A DNA stretch of 64,000 nt from Streptomyces barringtoniae (GTDB lineage: Bacteria > Actinomycetota > Actinomycetes > Streptomycetales > Streptomycetaceae): contig NZ_JAJHNP010000002.1 in the NCBI RefSeq assembly GCF_020819595.1, positions 434,001-498,000 of the forward strand. Reading direction: 5' to 3'. Position numbers and translations under genes: made by a program. Of this stretch, positions 1 through 9,898 are shown piece after piece (position 1 is the stretch's first letter; the number at the start of each line of letters is the position of its first letter). The notes beneath the pieces are model-generated. The model was given only the letters and a program-made list of their open reading frames with translations, had not been told where the DNA came from and searched no databases.

Positions 1-173
1 GAGAAGTGACCGTAGAGGGTGCGTCGTGCGATGCCGGCCGCCAGGGCGATGCTGTCGAGACTTGCGTCGGGGTCGTCCCGCAGTTTCTGCCGGGCAGCGG
101 CGAGGATGCGTCGGCGGTTCGAGCGAGCGTCGCTGCGTTGCGGAGTGCGGCGCGGGGCGTCGGTCGTGTGCAT
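1..173 (-). CDS. TetR-family regulator, N-terminal part (runs off the window)
   Basis: Only the first 57 residues are present, read from an ATG at 171-173 toward base 1. An Arg-rich N-terminus is followed by a TetR-type helix-turn-helix ending in GIARRTLYGHF, the usual DNA-recognition helix. The ligand-binding domain lies outside the window, so the target and inducer cannot be judged. It lies just upstream of, and in the same orientation as, nothing else visible here; the next gene (alcohol dehydrogenase) is also on the minus strand and reads toward it, so the two could be co-transcribed (114 bp gap). Confidence 0.85.
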   Translation of the reverse strand, partial: MHTTDAPRRTPQRSDARSNRRRILAAARQKLRDDPDASLDSIALAAGIARRTLYGHF

Positions 174-286
174 GGCTCCATCTCCACGGGTTCTGGCTGC
201 GGGAAAGCCGCGGGCGCCGGTGCACCCTCACACACCGGCGCCCACTCACCCCTGCCCAGGGTGGCTTGTTGTCCTGCTGACGGGCG

Positions 287-1333
287 TCAGGGGACGAGGA
301 TGAGGCGGATCGGGTCGCCGATCTTGTTCTCCAGCCGGTGGACGGCGTCGGCGGCCTCGATGAGCGGGATGTGGTCGGTGATGGAGGGGGCCAGGTCGAG
401 GCGGCCGGCCGCGGTCAGCTGTACCAGCTCGGAGACGGACTCGGGGAAGCCGCCGTAGTGGCCGCGCACCTGCTTCTGCAGGTAGTTGAAGGTCAGGCCC
501 TCGGTGATGGTCAGTGGCCGGGGTGTGATGCCCACCAGGATCAGGGAGCCGCCCAGGCCGAGCACAGAGGCGGCCTGGTCGCGGACGGCGGGGACCCCGG
601 CGCAGTCGAAGGCGAAGTCGAGGCCGCGTCCGCCGGTGGCTGCGCGGACCTGGTCGGCGAAGTCGGGGGCTGCCGGGTCGAGCGCGAGGTCTGCGCCGAA
701 GACGAGGGCGCGCTCGCGGGCGCTGGGCAGCGGGTCGACGGCGATGATCGGGGCGGCGCCGACCAGGCGGGCGAGGCGTACGTTGTGCGCGCCGACTCCG
801 CCCACGCCCCAGACGCCGACGGACTGGGCGGCCCGGACGCCGGCGGTGGCGACGACGGCGGCGTAGGGGGTGGAGACAGCGTCGGGGATGATCGCGGCCT
901 GGTCGAAGGGGAGGCTGTCCGGGATGGGGATGAGGGTGTCCTCGCGGGCGATCACGTACTCGGCCCAGCCGCCGTCGTAGTCGATGCCGGCGGTGAGCAT
1001 CTGGGTGCAGGGGCGGTGGCGCACGCATCCGGCGCACTTGCCGCAGGTCTTGCCGGCCTCCAGGGTGACGCGGGTGCCGACGGGCAGGCCGCGCTTGAGG
1101 TCGGGGCCGAGCGTGTGGATCACACCGGAGACCTCGTGGCCGACGGTGACCGTCTCGGAGGTGGCGAACAGCGGGACGAGGGAGCCGTCGAGGAGGTGGA
1201 CGTCGGAGAGGCAGACGCCGGCGGCCTTGACCTCGATGAGGACCTCGCCCGGGCCCGGCACGGGGATCGGGACCTCTTCCACGGCGAACTTCTTGCTGTC
1301 CAGGTGGAAGCGTCCGGCGAGCATGGTGTCCAT
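287..1333 (-). CDS. Zinc-containing alcohol dehydrogenase
   Basis: A 348-residue medium-chain dehydrogenase/reductase expected to oxidise alcohols or reduce aldehydes with NAD(P). The GroES-like half has the catalytic-zinc elements GVCLSDVH and GHE and a structural-zinc loop CGKCAGC with a fourth Cys five residues on. The Rossmann half has GVGGVGAHNVRLARL. The reading frame extends further upstream, but similarity starts at MDTMLAGRF, so the ATG at 1331-1333 was chosen. It lies 161 bp downstream of the P450-reductase fusion on the same strand and could process products of that enzyme; this is inference from position only. Confidence 0.88.
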   Translation of the reverse strand: MDTMLAGRFHLDSKKFAVEEVPIPVPGPGEVLIEVKAAGVCLSDVHLLDGSLVPLFATSETVTVGHEVSGVIHTLGPDLKRGLPVGTRVTLEAGKTCGKCAGCVRHRPCTQMLTAGIDYDGGWAEYVIAREDTLIPIPDSLPFDQAAIIPDAVSTPYAAVVATAGVRAAQSVGVWGVGGVGAHNVRLARLVGAAPIIAVDPLPSARERALVFGADLALDPAAPDFADQVRAATGGRGLDFAFDCAGVPAVRDQAASVLGLGGSLILVGITPRPLTITEGLTFNYLQKQVRGHYGGFPESVSELVQLTAAGRLDLAPSITDHIPLIEAADAVHRLENKIGDPIRLILVP

Positions 1334-1412
1334 GAAGATCTGCTTTCGGTGAGCGGCACCAACCACGGGTATCCAGGGGTGCCATGGGGTGTGTCTGGAG
1401 GGGCTTGTGGCG

Positions 1413-1459
1413 GCCGGGAGGCGTACGGCCGGCAGCGGGGGTGCCGCACGCCTCCCGGC
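1413..1459 (-). terminator. Stem-loop between P450 fusion and alcohol dehydrogenase
   Basis: A perfect 12-bp inverted repeat (arms 1413-1424 and 1448-1459, 23-nt loop) lies 36 nt after the stop of the P450-reductase gene. There is no U-tract, which is common for Streptomyces terminators. It could end or attenuate the transcript before the dehydrogenase gene. Confidence 0.5.
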
Positions 1460-1494
1460 GGTTGGGGTCAGCACGCCTTGACGGCGTGCGACGG

Positions 1495-4400
1495 TCAGGC
1501 GAAGACGTCCTGCTGGTAGCGCTCGTCGGCCTCGAGCTGGGCGAGCCACTGTTGGGCGGCCTCGTCGTCGCTGCCGGTCTTCTGGCGGTGGATGGCGGCG
1601 AGTGCCTCGCGGACGGCGGGGGCCATGCGGCGGCCGTCACCGCAGACGTAGATGTACGCGCCGTCCTGGATGGCCTGCCACACCGTGTCGGCGGCACGGG
1701 CGATGGCGTTCTGCACGAAGCGGGCCGGGTGGCCGGTCACCGCGGAGAAGGCGGTGTGCACCTGGGCTATGCCGGTCTGCTCCCAGTCCTGCATCTCCTG
1801 GCGGTAGAAGTAGTCGTGCTCCGGGTGGCGGCAGCCGACGAACACTTGGGACAGGCCGACCTGGGTGCCGTTCGCGTGCTGGGTCGCCCGCTCCTCCAGG
1901 AAGCCGCGCAGCGGTGCGATGCCGGTGCCGGGGCCGATGAGGATCAGTGGCGTGGCGGGGTCGGCGGGCGGGGCGAAGGTCGGGGAGGGCACGCGGACGT
2001 AGCCGTAGACGATGTCGCCGGGATCGAGGGCCGCGATGTAGGCGGAGCAGGTGCCGCGGTACTGGCCGTCGCCGGACAGGGCCGGGCCTTCCAGCAGGCC
2101 GACGGTCAGGCGCACGTGGCGCGGGTTGGCGGACGGGGCGGAGGAGATGGAGTAGAAGCGGGGACGGATGGGGCCCGTCATCTCCAGGAAGACCGCCAGC
2201 GGCAGCTCGACGGCCGGGAAGCGCTCCAGCAGGCCCAGGACGGAGATGCGCTTGCCGAGGATTTCCTTGCTGTAGCGCTCCTCGGCCTCCTCCGTTTCGG
2301 CGGTGTACGCCAGCAACTGCGGCCGGGTCCACGGGCACTCGGTGTACTCGGCGAGCGTCTGGATCTGGGAGCGAGTGGCCACGTCCTGCAGCTCCAGGAA
2401 CTCGGTGAGCAGGATGCCGGCGGTGACCGGGGTGCCGACCGGCAGGTGGGTGCGGCCACCGGCCGGCTGGTCGAGCCGGAGCACCTGGTCGTAGTCGACG
2501 CCGAGCCGCCTCAGCGCGCGCTCCACCAGGGCGAGTTCGTTCTTGGCGAAGACGGCCAGGTGGTTGCCGGTGTCGTAGGTGACGCCGTCGGGCAGCTCGA
2601 CGGTGATGGACTTCGCGGACGGGCGCGGCGGCTCGATGGCGAAGTCCCACAGGCCGGTCGCGTCGGCCACGAGCTCGTCGTTGGCCACCACGGTGAGCGG
2701 GTACGCCTGCTCGGAGACGATGGCGGGGCGCACGTCGGACTCGGTGAGCAGCTGGACCTCGTAGCGGGGGCCGCTGGCCTGGGAGGTGTCGGCGGCGTAC
2801 TCCTCGGCCAGGGTGGCCCACAGGTTGTCCATCCACCGCGTGGCCATGCCGTCGAAGTCACCGGCGGCGTCCGCGATGCCGCGCTCGACGATGGGGGTGG
2901 CGCCGGCGGCCAGCAGACCTTCCTCGATCCGCTTGGGGAATGCCTGGTAGGTGGCCACCCACTGGGTGTTGCCGGCGCCCAGCAGCGCGTACCGCACGTT
3001 GGACAGTGAGCCCTCCGGCAGTCCGGCGGCGAGCAGGTCGTCGAAGTGCTGGGCGTTGTCGGGGGCCTTGCCGTTGTAGCTGGCGGCGACCACCACGAGC
3101 AGGCCCTCGGTGGGCAGGTTGTCGCCCAGCTCGTCCAGGCTCACCAGCGTGGTGCCGAAGCCGGAGCGCTCACTGCGGTCGGCGATGGTGCGCGCCAGGT
3201 CCTCGCAGGAGCCGAGGCTGGAGCCGTAGGCGACGGTCAGGTTCACACCGACACCGCTGACCACTGCCTGCGCCTGCGTGTCGCCGGTCTGCAGGTCCGC
3301 GGCGCCGAAAACGGTCCGCTCGTGCTCCTGACGGCGACGGACGATCAGCTCGAAGTTGCCGGGCTTGCGCGTCAACGCCTCCCGCACGTCCATCTTGTAG
3401 TCGCTGGTGTCCGAGAGCTTGAACTTCTGCAGCACCAGCGCCAGGGCCAGGCGGGCCTCGGTGAGCGCGAACTGCCGGCCGATGCAGGCACGTACGCCGT
3501 TGCCGAACGGCTTGTAGGCGTGCGGGTGCTGCTGAGCCCGGTTCTCCGGCAGCCACCGGTCGATGTCGAACTCGTCCGGACGCTCCCACGCCTTGGGGTG
3601 GGTGTGCAGCGGGCCTTCAAGGATGCTGACCCGCGTGCCCTTCTTCAGCTCGTAGCGGCCGCCGATGACGGTGTCCTCGATGGGCGCCTTGGCGATCATC
3701 GGGATGGGAGCCCACAGCCGCAGGGTCTCCTCCAGGATCCGCGGGATGACGTCCAGCTGCATGATCGTGTCGTAGTCCGGGACGGTGTCGCCGGGCATCA
3801 GCCGGTCCACCTCGGCATACGCCTGGGCCAGGACATGCGGGTTGCGCATCAGCGAGTACGTGGCGAACGACAGCAGACCACTGGTGGTCTCATGCCCGGC
3901 GATCAGGAACGTCAGCACCTGGTCACGCACGTTGTCGACGTCCAGCCGCTTGCCGGTCTCCGGGTCCGTGGCCTCAAGCATCAGGCCCAACAGGTCGTCC
4001 TCACCGCTGCCCTTGCCCTCCTGGCGCTCCTTGATCACCCTCTCGACCAGCTCGCGCATCACCTGGATGTTCTCGCCGTACTTCTTGGCATCGGCCCTGC
4101 GCAGCTTGGTCATCATCGGCAGCTCCTGAGAGCGCCGCATCGACTCGGTCAGCGCGCCCAGCATCGCGTTGAGGAACGGGTGCAGCTCCTCCTTGTCGAA
4201 GGACTCGAACCGGTAGCCGAACCCCGACAGGGCGATGGTGTCGAGCGTCAGGCGGGTGTAGTCGTCGGTGATGTTGACCGGCTGACCCTCCCGGCGCTCC
4301 CACTTGCCCGCCAGGTTCTGGGCGATCTCCAGCATCTGCCCGGAGTAGTTCCTCATGGCCCGCTGGCTGAAGGCCGGCAGCAGGATCCGGTGTGCCCTGC

Positions 4401-4716
4401 CCCATTCCTCTTCGTGCTGGTGGGCCGTGAACAGGCCGGCGCCGGCGAAGTCCCGGATGTGGTGCAGCGGCGTCTTGTCGATCTGCTTGAAGAACCGCGT
4501 CTCGTCGCTGACCTCGGCCACCAGGTCCGGGTCGTAGACGAAGACCTGCTCGATGCCGGCGATGTCCATGCCGTAGATGCCCTCGGGGAACTGCTTGGAC
4601 AGCTCACCGAAGTACTCCACCGGGTTGGTGTCGGGGATCTGCGGCGTGTTGCCGAGCAGGGGGATCCCACGCGGGGACCGGATGGGGCGAAGGTCGTTCG
4701 CGGAGTGCGTGGTCAT
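1495..4716 (-). CDS. Self-sufficient cytochrome P450-reductase fusion (CYP102/BM3 type)
   Basis: A 1073-residue natural fusion like Bacillus P450 BM3, usually a fatty-acid hydroxylase. In order: P450 domain (about 1-470) with I-helix AGHETTSG, EETLR and the heme loop FGNGVRACIGRQF; flavodoxin-like FMN domain (about 505-650) starting VAYGSSLGSCEDLA; FAD/NADPH reductase (about 690-1073) with PRFYSISSAP and GPGTGIAPLRGF. All key residues for electron transfer from NADPH to heme are present. The ATG at 4714-4716 has GAGGAGC just upstream. It is divergent from a TetR gene; both share a promoter region with four palindromic operators, so substrate-induced derepression is likely. The substrate is not determined by sequence. 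Confidence 0.95.
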   Translation of the reverse strand: MTTHSANDLRPIRSPRGIPLLGNTPQIPDTNPVEYFGELSKQFPEGIYGMDIAGIEQVFVYDPDLVAEVSDETRFFKQIDKTPLHHIRDFAGAGLFTAHQHEEEWGRAHRILLPAFSQRAMRNYSGQMLEIAQNLAGKWERREGQPVNITDDYTRLTLDTIALSGFGYRFESFDKEELHPFLNAMLGALTESMRRSQELPMMTKLRRADAKKYGENIQVMRELVERVIKERQEGKGSGEDDLLGLMLEATDPETGKRLDVDNVRDQVLTFLIAGHETTSGLLSFATYSLMRNPHVLAQAYAEVDRLMPGDTVPDYDTIMQLDVIPRILEETLRLWAPIPMIAKAPIEDTVIGGRYELKKGTRVSILEGPLHTHPKAWERPDEFDIDRWLPENRAQQHPHAYKPFGNGVRACIGRQFALTEARLALALVLQKFKLSDTSDYKMDVREALTRKPGNFELIVRRRQEHERTVFGAADLQTGDTQAQAVVSGVGVNLTVAYGSSLGSCEDLARTIADRSERSGFGTTLVSLDELGDNLPTEGLLVVVAASYNGKAPDNAQHFDDLLAAGLPEGSLSNVRYALLGAGNTQWVATYQAFPKRIEEGLLAAGATPIVERGIADAAGDFDGMATRWMDNLWATLAEEYAADTSQASGPRYEVQLLTESDVRPAIVSEQAYPLTVVANDELVADATGLWDFAIEPPRPSAKSITVELPDGVTYDTGNHLAVFAKNELALVERALRRLGVDYDQVLRLDQPAGGRTHLPVGTPVTAGILLTEFLELQDVATRSQIQTLAEYTECPWTRPQLLAYTAETEEAEERYSKEILGKRISVLGLLERFPAVELPLAVFLEMTGPIRPRFYSISSAPSANPRHVRLTVGLLEGPALSGDGQYRGTCSAYIAALDPGDIVYGYVRVPSPTFAPPADPATPLILIGPGTGIAPLRGFLEERATQHANGTQVGLSQVFVGCRHPEHDYFYRQEMQDWEQTGIAQVHTAFSAVTGHPARFVQNAIARAADTVWQAIQDGAYIYVCGDGRRMAPAVREALAAIHRQKTGSDDEAAQQWLAQLEADERYQQDVFA

Positions 4717-4798
4717 GTCTTGCTCCTCTGCGCGGAGGGGGTGGAGGGGGATGGGCAAGGGCGCGCTGCGCAGGTCGATGCCGTGGCGCCGTACGGAA

Positions 4799-4926
4799 AC
4801 ATACGCCGTATGGAATTAGAACCATACGCGGTACGGAAAGTGGAGTGCAACCCCGGGAGCCCAGGTGGGGCTGTGGTGAAGCTCATTTTCATACTCCGTA
4901 CGGAACTGGTACCGTACGAGGTATGG
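4799..4926. promoter_or_regulatory. Four TetR-type palindromic operators in the divergent P450/TetR promoter
   Basis: Four 15-bp elements resemble CCATACGnCGTATGG: 4799-4813 (ACATACGCCGTATGG), 4822-4836 (CCATACGCGGTACGG), 4889-4903 (TCATACTCCGTACGG) and 4912-4926 (CCGTACGAGGTATGG). They form two pairs; within each pair the start-to-start spacing is about 22 bp, or two helical turns. The last overlaps the ATG of the adjacent TetR gene, which fits autorepression. The same motif, as two perfect palindromes, occurs at 11617-11665. Confidence 0.75.
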
Positions 4927-5624
4927 AAAAGAAGGTGAGACGTCCCCCGCGGGGAACGAGGAAGAGAGACGTACCTCTGACCGAGGCCGGGATCTACGTC
5001 GCCGCCCTGCGGCTGATCGACGCGGACGGTGTCGAGGCGCTCACCATGCGCAAACTCGCCACCGAGCTCGACGCGAATCCGATGTCGCTGTACCACCACG
5101 TGCCGAACAAGGAAGCCGTGCTGCGCGGCGTGACGAGAATGGTCGGAGCGCAGTTCCGCACCGTGACACTGGAGGACGCTCCCTGGCAGGAGCGGATCCG
5201 GCTGCTCGCCATGGACTTCCGGGCCCTGGCGCACCGTCACCCCAAGCTGCTGGCGTACTCGTTCAGCCACCAGCCGGACTTCATCCAGCCCGACGATCCG
5301 TTCTGGACCGCTCTCACCGCCATCGTGGCGGCTGCCGGTGTGCCGCAGTCAGAGGTCTCGAAGATCGCCGCACTCGTGGTCGCCGTCGTCATCGGTGTCC
5401 TCACCGCAGAACTCAACGGCGCACTCCACCAGTGGTCGACCCTCAAGCCCCACGGCCCTGAAGCCGACGAAGACGGGGCCGCGGACGCAGACCCTGGCTC
5501 TACGGGTGCGGCCCCTGAAGGCCCTGACCAGGACCACATGTTCCGCCTCGTGATGGACACGCTGATCACGGGCCTGGAAAGCCGGCTCACCGCCGGTCGT
5601 GACGGCCGGCACGCCGGCCATTGA
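4923..5624 (+). CDS. TetR-family repressor of the P450 locus
   Basis: A 233-residue regulator with an Arg-rich N-terminus, the TetR HTH (LTMRKLATELDANPMSLYHHVPNK) and a helical C-terminal domain of the TetR_C_1/TetR tetracycline-repressor-like class. The ATG at 4923 was chosen because similarity starts at MEKKVRRPP and because an operator overlaps it, implying autoregulation. It is divergent from the P450-reductase fusion, which it probably represses until a substrate-like ligand binds. A low-complexity acidic stretch (about residues 180-205) precedes the last helix. Confidence 0.88.
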   Translation: MEKKVRRPPRGTRKRDVPLTEAGIYVAALRLIDADGVEALTMRKLATELDANPMSLYHHVPNKEAVLRGVTRMVGAQFRTVTLEDAPWQERIRLLAMDFRALAHRHPKLLAYSFSHQPDFIQPDDPFWTALTAIVAAAGVPQSEVSKIAALVVAVVIGVLTAELNGALHQWSTLKPHGPEADEDGAADADPGSTGAAPEGPDQDHMFRLVMDTLITGLESRLTAGRDGRHAGH

Positions 5625-5707
5625 GCCAGTCAGCCTCAGACGCTGCGCCCCAGGCGCTGGCCCCTGAGGCGCGCCCGCAGTCGGGCGATATCAGGCTGCG
5701 ACACAGG

Positions 5708-5754
5708 GGAGCCACCCCGTCACACCGGGTGAGACCGCCCAGCGGGGTGGCTCC
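5708..5754 (+). terminator. Stem-loop after the TetR gene
   Basis: Perfect 12-bp arms (5708-5719 and 5743-5754) enclose a 23-nt loop that contains a smaller hairpin. It lies 84 nt after the TetR stop. The rest of the 400-bp stretch from 5625 to 6025 shows no gene that I can support. Confidence 0.45.
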
Positions 5755-6025
5755 ACATCCAGCCTCTACACGGCAGCCGTATGTCAACGCTGAACCGTGA
5801 AATGACCATAGTGGGTTGGCTTGTTCCTGGTCTCTGTCCTGAAGGGGGAGACCATCGGCCTCGTCGAGCTGAATCACCCGCGTCATCCGTTCACCGAGGC
5901 GGCTACGCCGCCGAGTGCTCCCGCCCATGAGCGCGAAGTGGCGCCCCGTACCGGATGAGACCTACCCGATCTCTCGATCCGTTCTTTTCTCTCTTCCTCC
6001 ATCCCCCATCCGGAGGGCTGCCCCC

Positions 6026-7535
6026 ATGTCCCAGAACGCCACCGTCGGTGCTTGCGGCGCCGAGACCGCAGCTGAGAATGTGCCCGACCCGTCGCACCGG
6101 CGTCGCTGGTGGATCCTGTTGGTCATCTCCCTGTCGATGCTGATGGGTGTCCTCGACGGCACCATCGTGAACATCGCCCTGCCGTCCGCCCAGCACGACC
6201 TGGGCTTCTCGGACGCCGACAGGCAGTGGGTGGTCACCGCCTATGCGCTGGCCTTCGGCAGTCTGCTGCTGCTCGGCGGCCGGGTCGCGGACCTGGTCGG
6301 GCAGAAGGCGACCTTCCTGGTGGGTCTGGCCGGCTTCGCAGCCGCCTCCATGGTGGGAGGAGCGGCAAACGGTTTCGCCATGCTCGTCATCGCGCGCGCC
6401 GTCCAGGGCCTGTTCGCCGCCCTGCTGGCCCCGTCCGCACTGTCGCTCCTGATGACCACCTTCACCGATCCGCGTGAGCGGGCGAAGGCGTTCACCGTCG
6501 CGGGATCGGTCGCGGGTGCCGGCGGAGCCATCGGCCTGATCCTCGGCGGAGTGCTGACCCAGTACCTGGACTGGCGCTGGACCATGTACGTCAACGTGGT
6601 CTTCGCGGGGGTGGCGTTCGTCGGTGGTGCCGCGCTGCTGCACCGTATCCCGCGCGACACGTCCTCCAAGCTCGACGTCCTCGGCACTGTACTGGTCTCC
6701 ATCGGCCTGTTCTGCCTGGTCTACGGGTTCTCGAACGCCGAGACGCACGGCTGGGGTTCGATTGCGATCTGGGGCATGCCGGCGGCCGGCGCCGTACTGG
6801 TTTCCGTCTTCGTGTGGTGGCAGACCAGGGCGGCGTACCCGCTGCTGCCCTTGCGGGTCCTCCTGGACCGAAATCGTGGTGCTTCCTTCGCCGCCCTTTT
6901 CGTCACCGGCGCCGGCATGTTCGGCGTGTTCCTGTTCCTCACCTACTACCTGCAGCAGAGCCTCGGCTACAGCACCCTGAAGACGGGCTTCGCCTTCCTG
7001 CCCATGATCGTGGCGTCCTCTTCCGCCTCCGCGGTGGCCAACAACGTCCTGGTGCGGCGCATAGGTCCCAAGCCGGTGGTTCCGCCGGGGATGGCCACCG
7101 CGGCCGCCGGCCTGATGTGGATGACCACGCTGGACCTGGGCAGCGGATACATGACGCAGGTGCTGCCCCAGCTGGTGCTCGTCGGCATCGGGCTGGGCAC
7201 GGTGATCGCGCCCGCGATGAGCCTGGCCACCTCCGGTATGGCCGCGGCCGATGCCGGAGTCGCGTCCGCCGCCGTCAACACCGTCCAGCAGGTGGGTGGT
7301 TCCATCGGCGTCGCCCTGCTCAGCACGATGGCCTCCGACGCCGCCACGAACTATCTCTCCGGCCGTGCCCCCCAAGGACCCCGGCGTCCTGGCGCAGGCT
7401 GGTCTCGAGGGCTACTCCACGGCCTACTGGTGGTCGACAGCCGTCTTCGTGTTGGGTCTGGTGGTGACCGTACTGCTGTACCGCCGTGGCGTGCCGCAGC
7501 ACGACGAGAGCGCCGCACCCGCCGTTCATATGTAG
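6026..7535 (+). CDS. DHA2-family MFS multidrug exporter, 3' end frameshifted
   Basis: An EmrB/QacA-like proton-driven drug exporter. The N-terminal signature LDGTIVNIALPSAQHDLGFS, motif A (GGRVADLVGQK) and motif C-like Gly-rich helices identify the family. The ATG at 6026 precedes MSQNATVG. The frame is intact to about residue 447 (NYLSGRAP), then switches: a run of six C at 7368-7373 has one base too many, and the expected last helix (STAYWWSTAVFVLGLVVTVL) continues in another frame to a TAG at 7533. As sequenced, the protein would lose its last membrane helix and end in an aberrant tail at 7555. This is either a homopolymer sequencing error or a recent mutation. Confidence 0.85.
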
Positions 7536-7655
7536 CGGGACAAGCAGTGCTTTGAGGGCCCACCTTCGAGGCGGGTGAACAGGGTCTTTGCGGTTCCCCT
7601 CCCCTGCTCAATGGATGTCCCATAGTGGCTGCGACTCGGGTTCTATCAGCGGAAG

Positions 7656-8252
7656 GTGTACCAGGTGGGAGATCGAACAGATCCGCGTCTATTGCGTAGT
7701 CGTGAGGCCATGGTCGCGGCGGCCACCGCGTTGCTCACGGAAGGTGGGCTGGAGGCCGTGACACATCAAACGGTTGCGACTCGTGCCGGCGTCGGCAGGG
7801 CAACCGTCTACCGGCACTGGCCGAGCCTTCTCGACCTCCGCCTGGCCGCGCTGGAGGCCGGCATGCCCCCTCTCCCTCCGGTACCCGAGGAGCTTCGGGC
7901 CGCTTCGGGCAACGATCCGCGAGCGGAGCTCATTTACCGTCTGAACGTGCTCGCCGAGCGTTGGGACGACGAGCAATCGGGGGCCGTCCTTGCCGCGGTC
8001 CTAGGGGGCTCACGGCACGACGAAGGTATGCGCCGCCTCCGGGAGTCACTGCTGAACCAGATCGCCGACGCCCTGCGTCCTGCGGTTGCCACAGCCGTCG
8101 AGCGCGGCCAGCTCCGGCCCGACATCACCCCCGAGACATTCGCCATGGCCACCGCCGGGCCGCTGTTCTTCGAGCGTTTCTTCGTCGGGAACCACCTGGG
8201 GCGCGACACCGTGAACGCCGTCGTGGACGCCGCTTTGCGAGGTTGGTCCTAA
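7656..8252 (+). CDS. TetR-family regulator
   Basis: A 198-residue regulator with the HTH THQTVATRAGVGRATVYRHWPS, followed by an all-helical domain of the TetR_C_11-like type that ends in FERFFVGNHLGRDTVNAVVDAAL. The GTG at 7656 opens the frame; a second GTG four codons later is possible. It starts 120 bp after the MFS exporter on the same strand, a common arrangement for a repressor of a drug pump; the link is inferred. Confidence 0.88.
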   Translation: MYQVGDRTDPRLLRSREAMVAAATALLTEGGLEAVTHQTVATRAGVGRATVYRHWPSLLDLRLAALEAGMPPLPPVPEELRAASGNDPRAELIYRLNVLAERWDDEQSGAVLAAVLGGSRHDEGMRRLRESLLNQIADALRPAVATAVERGQLRPDITPETFAMATAGPLFFERFFVGNHLGRDTVNAVVDAALRGWS

Positions 8253-9043
8253 GGTGTAGCGGCTTGCGGCAGCGAAGCAAGCCGGGCCATCCGTCCGACA
8301 AGGTCTCCGGCCTTCAATTCTTCGCAGCCGGTTACGCCTTCCTTCCGCAGCGGCTTCGCCGACCATGTTTGCCGATGCTCTGCTCGCCTGGACGATGTAC
8401 ATGGCCCCGGTCTCGTAGGGCTCCAGGAACCGCAGCGTCTGGCAGTGACCAGGACGCTGGGCGCCAGCGTTCGGGTCGCTCGCTCCGGATCACGGACCCG
8501 CTCGGACCTCGGCGGCACCGCCTGGAACCAGTTCCTCCGCTGACCTGCCGGCGCGCGCGGTCCGGGTCTGCGGCCGGCGGGCGAGATCTCTTCATCGGAG
8601 CAGCCGCCCGTCCCAGTAGCCGTCCATGAGTCGAGCAGTTCAGCAGGCTCGGCCAGCACTCCGGCTGACCTCAACTCGGCCGTCGTCCACCAGCGGGCTT
8701 GCGGGACGAGCGCGAAGCGGACCAACGGCGGCCGGACTTCCGCTGCAGGGCGCACCCCGACGACGTAAATGCCTTCAGGTGCGTCCCTGCGGTAGTGCCT
8801 GCCGATGAGCGGCGAGCTACAGAGCGCGGGAAGGTGGGCGATGCGACGCAGGTAGCGGGTTGCCGCGTGACGGCTGGTCTCACCGGGGCGGGTCGGCCGC
8901 GGAGTCGCGGCGAACATCCTGACTGAGGCCGGCATCGACCCGGCCGCCCTCGACGCCACGACTGCGGATATCCACTCACCATGGCGGTGAACACCGAGGC
9001 GCAGACGTCAGTGTGCCTGCCTCGGGTCGCACCCTGACAGGAC
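8253..9043. other. Gene-poor stretch holding decayed coding sequence
   Basis: No intact gene could be supported over about 790 bp. The minus strand carries the relic described at 8592-8860. Between 8253 and 8480 the minus strand has short protein-like runs in two frames (for example EPYETGAMYIVQA), which look like another decayed gene that I cannot name. Confidence 0.5.
8592..8860 (-). pseudogene. Frameshifted relic, Nudix-like C-terminal end
   Basis: On the minus strand the run YVVGVRPAAEVRPP...ARWWTTAELRSAG resembles the end of Nudix-type hydrolases, where RWW..AEL precedes the final helix. The expected ending MDGYWDGRLLR and a TGA lie in a different frame (8627 down to 8592), so there is a frameshift near 8628. 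The front half of the gene is missing. The family assignment is tentative. Confidence 0.35.
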
Positions 9044-9469
9044 TCACCCTTCGGCGAGGAAGTGCGCCGGCAAGCGGTCGAAGTCGCTGTGGCCGAGCTC
9101 GGCCCCCCGGGGCACCACTGCCTCCGTTTCCTGCAGGAACGCCTTGAATTCCTGCGCTGGGGCTTTGAGCAGGGCCGTACCGGACGGCGGGTTGAGAAGG
9201 ATGTACAAGTCGCGGCGGCCCTCCTCGCCGGTGGGCCATATGCGAACGTCTCCCTCGCCGGCGGGGCCCTCCAGGCCGTCGATCAGCAAATCGCGCCCGA
9301 TGATCCATTCCGCCGGCTCGTCGCTGTCGACATCGGTGGTGAATGCGGCATGGACCACATAGGGATCACTCGGCTCGTACCGCAGATTCATGATCATGGG
9401 CAAGGACGTCGCATGAGCGCCGACAAGCTTCACAGGCATCCCCTGGATCACAGTTCTCAATGACTTCAT
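9044..9469 (-). CDS. SsgA-like protein (SALP)
   Basis: A 141-residue member of the SsgA/SsgB family, found only in sporulating actinomycetes, where members recruit FtsZ or steer septum-site choice and spore-wall remodelling. Family hallmarks are NLRYEPSDPYVVHAAF, EWIIGRDLLIDGL, GDVRIWP and a C-terminal FL..T..VVPRG. The ATG at 9467-9469 has AGGAG upstream. A second SALP lies 1.2 kb away in the same orientation. Which SALP class it belongs to cannot be decided by eye. Confidence 0.92.
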   Translation of the reverse strand: MKSLRTVIQGMPVKLVGAHATSLPMIMNLRYEPSDPYVVHAAFTTDVDSDEPAEWIIGRDLLIDGLEGPAGEGDVRIWPTGEEGRRDLYILLNPPSGTALLKAPAQEFKAFLQETEAVVPRGAELGHSDFDRLPAHFLAEG

Positions 9470-9750
9470 TGGGTCTTACTCCTGGTGCTTTGAGTCATCC
9501 GGGGAGGGCCATCGGAAGGGCTGTCGTCGGATTCAAAGAGGCTGCACAGACGGAGACGTGGCCAACGGTGGTTGCCGGACAAAGGGCGCCCTTTGTCTCA
9601 GCGATCGACGCTGAACCGGTTGTGGTGGTAGTGAACCGACTCGTCACGGTCCCCACCTCGACGCCGGCCGCGGTTGCCGGGGCCCGGTCACGCAGGGCAG
9701 AGCCGTCCTTGGACCGGAACGGCACGCTGCCCGAGTCCGAGGAGACACAT

Positions 9751-9875
9751 ATGACCACACAGGTGCCCTGCTCATGGGTCGGTATCGATGCCAGCAAGGG
9801 CCACCACTGGTGGGTCGCCATCGACGACACCGGAACCACCATCGCAGGGCCGCCGGATACCGGCCCTTCTGGCCG
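9751..9875 (+). pseudogene. N-terminal fragment of an IS110-family transposase
   Basis: The ATG at 9751 starts MTTQVPCSWVGIDASKGHHWW..IDDTG, the first catalytic-Asp block of IS110 DEDD transposases. Similarity stops about 40 residues in, and the frame then runs into the 3' end of the NIPSNAP gene on the other strand. It is a truncated insertion relic. The 280 bp before it (9470-9750) shows no other gene and may be the leader of the same element. Confidence 0.75.
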
Positions 9876-9898
9876 CGTCACTCGTCGCAGGCCGACCG

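Noticed and set aside
246..1697. Long minus- and plus-strand open frames over the alcohol dehydrogenase and P450 genes
   Set aside because: Their translations are Arg/Pro/Ala-rich without domains, and the codon pattern fits shadows of the real high-GC genes.
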